NCBI GenBank assembly: GCA_037447605.1
Contig: CM074804.1
Location: 8,597,356-8,661,355 of the forward strand
Direction: 5' to 3'
DNA: 64,000 nt
Source of the DNA: Zygnema circumcarinatum
Lineage: Eukaryota; Streptophyta; Zygnematophyceae; Zygnematales; Zygnemataceae
Below the pieces are notes generated by a model. The model was not told the origin of the DNA, searched no databases, and was given only the letters and a program-made list of their open reading frames with translations. Positions 1-15,415 of this stretch are shown one piece after another; position 1 is the stretch's first letter, and every line of letters begins with the position of its first letter. Position numbers and translations under genes: made by a program.

Positions 1-239
1 GTCAGCCTCAGCCTCAACCCCAATCTCAGTCCTTGCCACAGAGTCAGCCTCCCGCTCAGCAGCAGCCTTCATCGCAGCCACAGCAATCGTCCAGTCAACA
101 GCCTGGAAATCCAAATGACGTTGCGCTGCCAGCACAGCCTCAGGGTGAGGCAGAGGCCAAGCGATTCCAGGCTACACTCCAGTTGGCAGCCGCTCTTCTG
201 CAACAAATGCAACAGCAGCAGCATATGAAGAACTCATAA
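1..239 (+). CDS. C-terminal end of a Gln/Pro-rich protein (5' truncated by window)
   Basis: The reading frame is open from base 3 to a TAA at 237-239 and encodes about 78 residues dominated by Gln, Pro and Ser. It ends in a helical Ala/Leu stretch followed by a Gln run and the tail HMKNS. Such tails occur in transcription or RNA-binding regulators and in ubiquilin-like proteins, but nothing here identifies the family. The start and all folded domains lie left of the window. Coding status is inferred from the uninterrupted frame and the abrupt change to AT-richer, stop-rich sequence after the stop. Confidence 0.5.
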   Translation, partial: QPQPQPQSQSLPQSQPPAQQQPSSQPQQSSSQQPGNPNDVALPAQPQGEAEAKRFQATLQLAAALLQQMQQQQHMKNS

Positions 240-2800
240 GGGAGAAACCGGAGGGCAGATCTTCACGGTCTACATGGTATGCCCCACTTCTCAAATGACC
301 CACTGAGAATTATACACGTAGATTTACCCGGTCAAAACAACAGGCTTCTGCACGTAACCCCCCCCCAGCACATGCCTTTGCCTCCGCCTTCCTACACACT
401 TTCAGTTGCGAATCCTCTGCACACTTGTGCAAAACATGATGTCTTTCCAGAGTTGCCAGACGAAATGACCTGATAAGAGGGAAATGATGACTACATTCTG
501 CATTTTCCACTAGCCGACTAAAACGGGAGTCAAGACTATTTAGCCATAATGTACCCCAATTCATCCTTTCAACCGATTTCACATCAAGGTCTCTCGTGAA
601 CAGATTTAGGACCCTTTCTGGTGGTGATTGTGCCTGGAACTTCGAATCGCAGCTGTGACTGTTCTACTTTACCGCTTCAGTCGGTAGCTCGCGACAAAAG
701 TGAATGTCTGCTCATATTCTATAGGCGTACTAATCAGGATGTGATGCGCAGTAATTGAACACGTTTAAGCACATCATATCTAGCGTCATATCAATTGCCC
801 GGCGTTACTGTTGAATTTGTTTAATGTATTTTGATCACATCATAAACACACAATGGCGATGCACCAATACAACGACTGCGTCTTATGCCTGGACTCGGCA
901 TCTAGAAAAAGTTTGCAGTCGATCTAAAATGCCAGTAGAGAAGTCGTTGTAGTATGAGCTCAAATGCAATAGGATGGTCGACTACTTGTTGGGTTTAATT
1001 TGACGTTTCATGTTATCGTCACCTGTTTCCGAGGTTCGCAGTCTGTCCTTGTTGGGCTCGTCGAGCTTCCATGAGAAGTCAGTGAACACTAAATAATAGT
1101 CTGCAATGCCGTAGTGGCTGGAGTTAGAGGGCAAGCCATCCGTGCCTGACTAAATAAAGCCTTCAACCTGGGTAGAATGTCGGGGTGATGCAATCACATA
1201 TACATAATTCAACTTGCTGCATGCAGAGCTGACACACGGAAAGGAACACGCAAGGCGTTCTCTGCATATTTCAGTAGTGGTGCCAAGAAATTGCATACTC
1301 TAAGTTCGCACTGACACCCTTTCTGCTGTAGTTATCCTTATGCAGAGGTTTGTTTCACTGACATAAATGACTCGCCTTAGCATGCCTGCCTGAACAGGAG
1401 GTGCAAGCAGCAGCATGTGTACTGACTATGGCAGGATGGCACGGTTTACATCTGCATACTCTGTTTGATTTGCAAACGTAAACCTGCCAGCGTTTCTCAG
1501 TGTTGCACAGGTTCAGAGGTCGAGGTCAGAAATGGAACATTAGGTTCCGAACGAATCTTCTGCTCTGGATTGTTGCTGGAGTTCTGCACTTCGTAGGTGG
1601 CAGTTCTTTTCTCTCTCCTTCGCAGAGCAGGCATCACCCCTCGGATGTCCCATGCCATGCATCGGAGAACCTTGGCAAACTTTGAAGCTACATCGTTTCT
1701 GTCAGAAGGGCATCAGGGCTGTGTGCATTCACTCCAGGAACATTGCTGGGACATTATTTTTTATTTAGCGGAAGAGAAGCTCCTCATGCCAGCCGTGCCG
1801 TCCCATGCCTTGCCTGCTTATCTCTGACTGTCGCCACTCGAGCCCACCATTGACCGCTTGCAGCTACCAACCCCGTAGCGCATCGATTCTGACCATTGCA
1901 GGGCGTCTCTTTGCGTGGACTTCAGATGTGTGCCGTCACCATCAGTGCAGCCTTCGTCAAAACGTGTGCACAGAAGTAGTGAAGCTTGGGCGCCTGCACG
2001 GGGAGGTATCGAAGGCCGTCGCGCCGTTATATGCGAAGCATGTGGTTGAGACATGGTGTGAGGGCGCCTTCAACAGTAGTTAGCACATGCCACTTAGGAT
2101 TAGTGTGAATAGGAGGCAGCCCCACTGCCCGCAATAGCCAGAGCTTTGGCAGAGGTTACCCGGGCGTTCTTGAGCAGTTGAGAATGCAGAGGGAAGGAAA
2201 TCTGCTCCAGGAAAGCAGCGACTTGTGCAGAGGGCTCGATCATCACAAAAGAGATTCGCATAGTTCGCAAAACGGTGGTTAATTGCCACTTTGGCGCTAT
2301 GAACAGTTGAATGTCGTAACCAGCCTATGCCGCTGTCTCATTTTGTTCAAAGTGGTTGTGAGCTCGCCAATGTCAGCATTTAGCATTCCACCAGCTCTCT
2401 GCAATGCACTGCAGCAGCACTAGCGGAACGCTGGTTCTACGTCTTGTCGGAACAATGACTGAAACCATCTCCTTTACATGAAATAAACCATTGTGATGTC
2501 TCGAAAATGGGTGAAAGTTCGAATAGAATGAGCCACCCCACCAGCCACAACCCGTTTGTTAGTTTCAAAGGTGGACAGACTCGTCCGCCGCCCTCCTCCA
2601 CGCGCTGCACGTTTGTTGGAGCAAATGTGGGGCGAAAGGACCGCAAAGATCAAGAGATTCACAGATCAGTGCCACATCCTTGTCTTGGCAAAGGGCTGAA
2701 AATGGCCGTTTTGGCGCTGAAAAGCATGTCACATGCTGCTGAACCTGGACCGGACCCTGCGCCAGGTGCATTACCCGTCACACCGAAAATCGCCCTTCCG
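240..2800. other. Intergenic region, no supported gene
   Basis: About 2.5 kb of mixed composition with frequent stops in all frames. I see no splice-bounded exon with family resemblance. The first part probably contains the 3' UTR of the Gln-rich gene, and the right end leads into the NAA50 promoter. Confidence 0.5.
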
Positions 2801-2837
2801 ACGCTGACGATGGATTCCCCCTCCCGCGATGTACCGC

Positions 2838-2905
2838 GCATACCGGGTGACACCGATATCCAGTATCCGATATACAATATTATATTCGATACGGGCTACG
2901 GTACA
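2838..2905. promoter_or_regulatory. CGATAT/TATCG-rich motif upstream of NAA50
   Basis: This tract has several copies of GATAC, GATAT and CGATA-type words (ACCGATATCCAG, TCCGATATACAA, TTCGATACGGGC). It lies about 195-260 bp upstream of the NAA50 start codon. Similar tracts lie at comparable distances upstream of two other genes in the window. Function is unknown. Confidence 0.35.
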
Positions 2906-3008
2906 GAAGCAGCCCGGCGTCCGTACCAAATGTTCGTACCGTACGGCCTGTCACGGTCTGTTGCCTGCACGGCAACGGCGTTCCATGCCGAGAATACGGC
3001 GGCGAGGG

Positions 3009-3041
3009 AGCGGGAGAGGGAGAGGGAGAGGGAGAGGGAGA
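3009..3041 (+). repeat. (GGGAGA)n purine microsatellite in NAA50 5' region
   Basis: Four to five GGGAGA units sit about 60-90 bp upstream of the NAA50 ATG. The same hexamer forms a long array in the giant gene near 22.7 kb. Confidence 0.7.
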
Positions 3042-3097
3042 AAGGGGAAGGGCTTGGAGGGGTTTCGGAGGGGACGGGGGGCGCGGGGCGGGGAGCC

Positions 3098-4077
3098 ATG
3101 GCGGCGGCGATGATCAGCTTCGACAGCGTGCGGGACAAGAACGTAATGCAGCTGCGCAAGATCAACAGCAGCATCTTCCCCGTGCGCTACCAGGACAAGT
3201 TCTACAAGGACGCCGTCAACTCCGGCGAGTTCACCAAACTAGGTGAGCGCTCAGCCTCTGCCTCTGCCGGGCCGTGCTTGGGCTCAGCGCCCCCTCGCTG
3301 CCCCACGGGCTTGCCATTTGTTGCCAAGAGAGGCGCACGTGCCTGATTTGTGAACGGTGGCATTTGAGCCCAGGAGAGGGAAGGCAAGCTCGCGGGGATG
3401 TCTGATTGCGCCACGTGTTGGCCTTACAGCCTTCTATGGAGACATCTATGTCGGAGCCGTGGCCTGCCGAGTGGAGAAGAGGCCTGCGGGCGGCCAGCGG
3501 CTGTACATTATGACGCTTGGAGTGCTGGCGCCGTACCGGAGACGAGGCATAGGTCGCTGTCTTGCACTCTCCACCTTGTCAAGAAGTTTGTTTCACTTCT
3601 GTTTGGTTGGGCGCTTTAGGGCAACTTGATTATCGAATGTTTTTTCTTTCGTCTAGACGGGCCCCTGATGTCCTCCAGCAATTTTTGTCGGCTGATTAAC
3701 AAAATTGGTGATGCCAGTTTGCCTTCCGTTTTTTTTTTTTCAATTCTCGCGGTTATTGGACTCACGTTTTGAGAGCATGCTAGACTTTGTCTGGTGGCTG
3801 GACAGTTTGCACCAGGGTCAAGTTTGATTAAAATGAAGCTGACATTTCTATATTTTATGTTGCAGGTTCGCGATTGCTGCAACATTGTCTGGACCTATGT
3901 CAGCAAGATTCAAGCATACACGAAATCTACCTCCATGTTCAGACCAACAATGACGATGCCATCGCATTTTACTCGAAGTTTGGCTTTCATGTAACCGGCA
4001 CTGTTCACAACTACTATCGCAGAATAGAGCCTCCAGATTGCCACGTACTCTCTAAGGAGCTTAAACCCTCATCTTGA
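3098..4077 (+). CDS. NAA50: N-alpha-acetyltransferase 50 (NatE catalytic subunit, GNAT fold)
   Basis: Three exons join with matching phases: 3098-3242, 3430-3552 and 3866-4077, giving 480 nt and 159 aa. NAA50 proteins acetylate protein N-termini starting with Met plus a hydrophobic residue, and act in sister-chromatid cohesion and with the NatA complex on ribosomes. Visible features are the N-terminal substrate-loop region with INSSIFPVRYQDKFY (about residues 22-36), the beta4 strand LYIMTLGVLAPYRRRGIG holding the acetyl-CoA RRxGxG loop across the second splice junction, and the C-terminal EIYLHVQTNNDDAIAFYSKF followed by HNYYRRIEPPDCHVL. Length is close to the family's usual 160-170 aa. The start is the ATG in GCCATGGCG, the favoured local context. 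An AATAAA lies about 180 bp after the stop. The downstream neighbour is convergent. Confidence 0.93.
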
Positions 4078-4876
4078 CACTTCCACACGCATTGCGAGTT
4101 AGGAATAGACCCGAATTTTTTTTTGGATAGTTTTGGCAATAAGGAGCTTCCAACCAAGCACATGATACTGCTCAGGAGAGTCATGATGTAGGTTCACAGC
4201 CGAGCTTTTCTCTTCTCCAGAGGCTTGTGCAACAGGCCTTTTTCATGATGTGACCAATAAAATCAATTTCAAAACGATGAAGAGTTAAAAAATCCTTTTT
4301 GGCAGCTACTCGGTGCTGTAATGTGAACCGCGCATCATTGCTGTGCCTGTCCTGTCGCGGTCAAGCTTTTCTGAATGGCACCCATCGCGCGTGACCCTAT
4401 TACTGACAAGCAGGTCGACATGTAGCAAGACTGACAATTGCCACTCGCTGCCTTCATTTTCAAAGTCTGTCTGTTGTTTGTGGGATGTTTTGGGCGTTAT
4501 GGATTTCAGCGAGGAATTGCAGCTGCAGATTAACAGCAGCACCACTACATCCAACGGATGGCAGTTGCTTAAGCGAAGACATTTTGTCAAATCCAATGCA
4601 CAAACGTAATTTGTCCAAAAGTGTCGAACGACTTCAGGTTCCTCAAGAGGGAGGGCAACAAGTCCTACAAAACTGGTGGATTGCCCAACGAGCAAAGTTT
4701 ATATACACGCAATCGACCGACCTCTCCCTGGGAATGCCTGGGAATGCCTAACTAACAGGGTCGCCCCCCTGCTCTCAACACAAGAACCCCAGTACACGCC
4801 ATCCATGAAGAAATGCCTCAGCTCGACTTAAGACGATAGGCCTCTCCTCCTCGGTGATATCACATCCCGTGGCCCT
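4078..4876. other. Convergent 3' spacer between NAA50 and H+-PPase
   Basis: This is 0.8 kb between two stop codons on opposite strands. It contains the NAA50 3' UTR and poly(A) signal and presumably the pyrophosphatase 3' UTR. No exon or RNA gene is evident. Confidence 0.6.
4256..4261 (+). promoter_or_regulatory. AATAAA poly(A) signal of NAA50
   Basis: The canonical hexamer AATAAA occurs 179 bp after the NAA50 stop codon. It suggests AATAAA use rather than the TGTAA signal typical of Chlamydomonas, although one example is weak evidence. Confidence 0.5.
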
Positions 4877-10455
<5,579 letters not shown>

Positions 10456-10916
10456 GGCCGCCTCCTTTCCCCCCCCCCCGCCTCCCTCCTCCTCCTCCTC
10501 CTCCTCCTCCTCCTCCTCCTCCTCCTCAGTCCGTTATCTGACCCCAACGGAGCATTCCCCGGCCTGCCCCCACCCCCACCGCCTGCCGCTGCCCTTCAGC
10601 GGGAGCCCTGACGGAGGAGAACGCCCCGGGCCATGGCGGTGCATCCGTGCATGCCCATGGCCATGCCCATGCCCATGATGGCCATGGATGGATGATGGCT
10701 GATGGGTTTCTTGGCTTGACATGTGATATGATATGGTCACAGGCATGTCGCGGCCATGTACGGACAGGGCGAGAGGTGTACGGCCGGTACGGCAGGCCCC
10801 TTCAATGAGCACCTCCCTCCCTCCCTGTCTGCCAGGAGGGGAGGGGAGGAAAGGGGAGGGGAGGAAAGGGGAGGGGAGGAAAGTGGAGGGAGGAGGGAGG
10901 AGGGAGGGCGGGCGCC
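10456..10916. promoter_or_regulatory. Divergent promoter between H+-PPase and the WD40 gene
   Basis: This 461-bp interval separates two start codons on opposite strands. It contains a (CCT)n tract at about 10485-10527, CATG/CCATGG-rich sequence at 10620-10690 and GGGGAGGAAA-type repeats at 10830-10905. No TATA box is obvious. The sharing of one promoter region is inferred from geometry. Confidence 0.55.
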
Positions 10917-13900
10917 ATGGGGGGCGCGGAGGCGTACTACAAGAGCAACCTGGACCTGGTGCTGCGCGAGAACAAGGCGCTCAAGGCGCGCCTCGACCAG
11001 CTCGACGCGGAGACGCGCCTGCTCAAGCGCTCGCTCTACGACCTCACCCTGCGGTCCCGCCCCGCCCCGCCCCGCCCCGCGCTCTAAGACATTCTGCCGT
11101 CCGTCGGGTCCTTTGCTTAGGCCGTCAGCTGGACGGGGGTTATCTTAGACACTAGTCTCATCTGCACCGTCTGAACTATAGTTTCGGTCCTACCACTAAT
11201 GATTTGAAAAGTTTTAATTTATACGAAACATTTAATTTTCTTTTTCAAAAGCCCTGAATTATTTGAATTTTTTTTCCTAAATTCCTTCAGCATACTTCCG
11301 GAATTTCCGCTGCCCTTTGCTTACAGATTACCGTTTCTTGAAAGCTGGTACTGAACTCCCATAGCCTTCATGTTTGTAAAGTTGAATGTCTTAAAACCTC
11401 TCAGCTGTAGTGCTTCCTCTATTCATTAACTTCGCCCATTGAGGATTCTTCGCTTTCAGCCTTGCCATGCCAAAGACCTTTATCTCCTAAACTTCCTGAA
11501 CTCTCTCTTCTTTCCTTCCATTGCATTGGGGGCTGCAGTCACAGTGCGTGCTTGGAGCGGTTGGGATGCTCCGCGGAGCCCCTTAGTTTGGACACCACGC
11601 CAGTTCTTCCTGCAGATTTGACACCCTCTCTCACCCTGCATCAGCTGCCCCGCAGTTCTGATCAATCCATTACTTCCTCAGCAGGTGTTTTTTTATAACC
11701 GAGGTGATGCTTAATTCCAGGTTGAAGTGTTTGTGTGAACGACTGCCAGTCCCGCATGCAACAATGCATTCTATCTGAAGTTTTAGACGCAAATTATATA
11801 GAATAGGCTGTTGCAATGGCCTTGGCGGAGAGGTCCAGGTCGAGTGGGAGGACAGGCGAAGCAGCAGAGCGATGGAGTATATCTGCTGCCCACCGCGGAA
11901 CTGAAGGTGAGCCACAAGCAGAGGGGAAGCCTTAGCGGCCTCATGGAAAGCAACTTTTGAAATCGCCCACAGTCCTGCGGAGGCCATCTCAGCAGGCTCG
12001 CACTTCTGGCCGGTCCCCTGCAGGGCCACATGGGAGCCGTGTACTCCGCCCAGTTCGCTCCAACAGGGCGCCTGCTCGCCTCGGGCTCCTTTGACCGCAG
12101 CGTGCGCCTCTGGGACACAGCGCAGCAGCGCGAGGTGCCGACCACTCTCCGGGGCCCGCCAGGAAGGGGGGGGAGGGGGAAGTCAGCGGCTGAGGGAGGA
12201 GAGTGACGGGGGGGGGAGGGGGGGCAGGTCGCCTGTCTGGAGGAGCATCAGCTGAGCGTGGCCGACGTCTGCTGGTCGGCAGACGGTGCGCGGGTGCTCT
12301 CTGCCGGCTTCGACCACTCCGTGAAGGAGTGGGACCCCGCGGGGGGGCGGGCCGTGCACTCCTACGACACGCGCAGCGGCTTCGTGCAGGCCGTCTGCTG
12401 TCATCCCAATGGTGCCTCCAACGCCTGATATCCCCAAGCTACAAACGCACAAAGCCCTACATGCCATGCCATGGCATGGCATGCCGTGCCGTGCCAACGC
12501 CACACCACACCATAAATCAAGTTCATAACTCCCCTCCCGACCTCTGAGAATGTGGCAAAGCATGCTGAACGGCTGCTTGTAGAGAAAGTTTTTCTGAGAC
12601 TCGACACGCACGTTCTGTGCTGCCAGACGGTGCCCTCTTTGTGGCGGCGGGAACAGCAAAGCGGGTGTATGTGTTTGATCGGCGGCAGGGCAGCGCGGCG
12701 GCCATGGAGCTCGAGTGCGAGGGGAAAGTGAGCTCTGTGGTCGTCAGCTGCGCGTGGACGTGTGTGTCCGGCGACTCGCGGGGAGCCCTGAAAGAGTGGG
12801 ACCTGCGCACAGCCGCCTGCTTGGCCTCCCGCTTCAACGACCCCACGCACAAGCCCATCTCCTGCCTCGCATTCGTGGAACCGCAAGGTGTCTATGCATT
12901 TTCAGGCCCGTGATTCAGGAAGCGTTATTCTGCACATTTTGGAATTCTGCGCTTCAGAAACTCGATCCACCTTAGGCTTTTCGTCCAGACAGTGTCTACT
13001 CAACAAATTTATCTCGATTTCCGCGGTTCCTTTTCAGTAAACAAAGGTCAACTGGTGGTGCTGGGACTTGCAGATGCTTCGCTGGAGAGGGAAAGTCAGC
13101 TGGCAGTCAACAGCGACGAGAATGGCAAGCTCACAAGCCCTTCGACTTGGGCACCAATAGCTTGCTTCGACAGTTTTAGATGTGACGGCCACTTCTGCAT
13201 TTGCCATTTGCACTGAGCCTGTCTGGGGAAGGAGCAGTGCTCCGAGTCTACGATGCATCGGCCGAACCAGCTGGCGATTTCTCTGGAGGCCACGTGGCGG
13301 CGCTGCAGCTCCGGCACGCCATTGAGGGGACGCGCAGCGAACACTGGAGCATCCGCTGCTCGCTGCTGCGCGGGGCGCTCTGTGAGTGAGGGGGGACAAC
13401 GGCATGCATGTGCATGGGGCTCATGTGCATCAGCCATGTGGCGCCTTGGCCCGTTCCAGCACGTGTGGGGTAACTTGCCACGTGTCATGGGAGGTGGCAC
13501 AGACAGCAGCAGAACGCGGTCGGAGAGTCAACGGACTGGCGGGGGCGACGGCAGAGATGCGCGCAGCAGAGGGTGAGGGGGAGGGCGCAGCAGCGTGAAA
13601 GCCCTCCAATCCTATGAGGTCCAGCCCCTTCCCCTGCTGCTGAGCAGGACTGAGAGACTGATTGGGTGCGAATGGAAATGGGGGCGGCAGGTGGCTGGAC
13701 GGCCATGTGCAGGAAGCGCTGCTATTGGCCTCAGGCAGCGCTGACCCGTATGCCTATGTCTTTGACGTCAGCGGGCCCCAGGTTTGTGTTTCTCTCTTGT
13801 AACGGGCCTGGCTGTAGGCCGAGTGTACGGAGGGGAGGGAGGGGGAGACGGAGAAGGAGAGAGGGAACGAGCGATCATTCGTGATGATGTTCTTTCTGAG

Positions 13901-14064
13901 CGGCGACGAGCGGCGGGGCGCAGGGCTCCGCGGAGCTGGTGCAGCGGCTGGAGGGCCACGCGGACCGCGTGTGCGGCGCCACGTGGCACCCGAGGGAGGC
14001 GCTGCTCGCCACCTACTCCGCCGACTGCAGCGTGCGCCTCTGGGCTCCGCAGAGGCGCGCGTGA
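10917..14064 (+). CDS. WD40-repeat protein with N-terminal coiled coil
   Basis: The first exon starts at ATG 10917 and encodes a short helical segment (YYKSNLDLVLRENKALKARL, then LDQLDAETRLLKRSLYDLTL) typical of a coiled coil. Later exons encode propeller blades: 12024-12134 (GHMGAVYSAQF, then SFDRSVRLWD), 12228-12411 (LSVADVCWSADGARVLSAGF, DHSVKEWD), 12627-12887 (two blades, SGDSRGALKEWDLRT), an exon from 13047 (QLVVLGLADASLERE), one near 13220-13385 (GEGAVLRVYDAS), one from 13691 to 13781 (LLASGSADPYAYVFD) and the last, 13924-14064 (LEGHADRVCGATWHP, ADCSVRLWAP). Exons 12228-12887 join in phase. The links from exon 1 to 12024 and around 13047-13691 are not fully resolved. WD40 proteins are scaffolds; partner and pathway cannot be told from sequence. 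Confidence 0.8.
12461..12482. repeat. 22-bp perfect palindrome of CATGCC units
   Basis: ATGCCATGCCA followed by its exact reverse complement, in an intron of the WD40 gene. A related 14-bp palindrome, CATGCCATGGCATG, is at 14085-14098 just after the same gene. Confidence 0.85.
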
Positions 14065-15415
14065 CGCTTCACCCATGGTCATGCCATGCCATGGCATGCT
14101 TCCCTGGGGCAATGCAAGAGATTGACGCGGTTTAAAGTGTGGATGTGGAATGAAGTGTTCGTAAAATCCCATGGCACCCGACCATGAAGCCGGGCCCATG
14201 GTCCACAGTGGGCGCGGGTCGCGGGAGTGTTGTCGATTTAAAGAACACAGAACGAATCCGTTGTGAACTTTTGCGGCTTCTTCGGTCGATTGGAAGCGCG
14301 TCATGATGATGATGATGGAGGCGTTTGCCGGTCCGCCAGCCCCTTCCGTGTTCTGCGGGCTGCCTGGCCGGTCGACTGCGCACACGCTGTGAAGAGGCCA
14401 TGGTTGAGACAGTCGATCGCTCCAACAGTAGCACTCGCGCGAACTGGCTTGAATGGCAGGTTCGTGAAACAGTCGTGTGGTTTTCATTTGTTTACATGTA
14501 ACGCCTATTTTCCGTTTCACGACCAGTTCCACGAAAGATCGGCCAGCGCATGGGGACTGTCTGAATGTCCGTACAGTGCGACGACCTTATCACAGGTCCC
14601 GACAAGCGTCACCTGGCAGAGGGGGCGGCAGGTCTAGCGAGGGTTGCACGTGGCGTCACGGATATGCACTGGTCCCACGACGAGCGGATGGCTGACGTCA
14701 ACAGTATTTTTCTTTAACGGGTGATCGAACGGTGTAGAATCCTCCGACGGCCATCGACGGTCGACGAAAGAAACTTTTGCGTTGGTGGGACCACAGTCGT
14801 CACGCGGCGCACACAGACGAACTCGCACGTGCGGGCCGACTACAAATCAATTCGTGCTCGACCTCAGGGGCGTGACGTGACAGTCGCTAGACGCGCCACA
14901 AAGACGAGGATTTTTCGAAGTCGCACCCAGCCAATCAGAGGGCGTCCAGCGATTGTGGTGACACGTGTGTAGGACGCTAAAGGGCACCGAGGCGGGGGTA
15001 GAGACACAGAGCTGTCGCACCGCGACTAATGAGTAGGCGCCACGCTAATGGAAATTCTTCGATTTGGGGGGATCTTGGCGGAGGGGGCGATTCTGGAACC
15101 GACGCGATATAAAGCGGTATGAAAGTATGAGATGTTATCGTGCTATTGAACTTATCGATATATCCCGGCTGGAGCAATGCGATATATTCCGATATTGCAG
15201 TGCTGAGGAAAGGCCATGGCCCCATCCCGCCATCCGTCATCGCGCCGTGCCATGGTCATGCCCACGCGATGCGCGTTCCGGTTGCCAACCGCCAATGACC
15301 GCCCGCCCGGTTGCCACGTTTGCTCACCACGTGGCCGCTGACGTCTGACGTGGCGCTGACCGCCAGCCAGGTGCCCCGTCTCCTCTCGCCAGCGCCGGCG
15401 AGGCGAAGAGAGGCC
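14065..15415. other. Intergenic region between WD40 gene and giant gene
   Basis: About 1.35 kb rich in CpG and in words such as CGTCAC and CGGTCG, with no splice-bounded coding exon that I recognise. The right part (15103-15202) carries the CGATAT-rich motif. Both flanking genes read rightward, the only such tandem pair before the J-protein. Confidence 0.5.
15103..15202. promoter_or_regulatory. CGATAT-rich motif upstream of the giant gene
   Basis: The tract contains GCGATATAAAGC, TTATCGATATATCC, GCGATATATTCC and CCGATATTGCAG, ending about 215 bp before the start codon at 15416. The words match those near 2.85 kb and 34.65 kb. Confidence 0.4.

Noticed and set aside
1500-2289. Several 60-90 codon frames
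   Set aside because: Short, overlapping on both strands, without ATG context or family resemblance.
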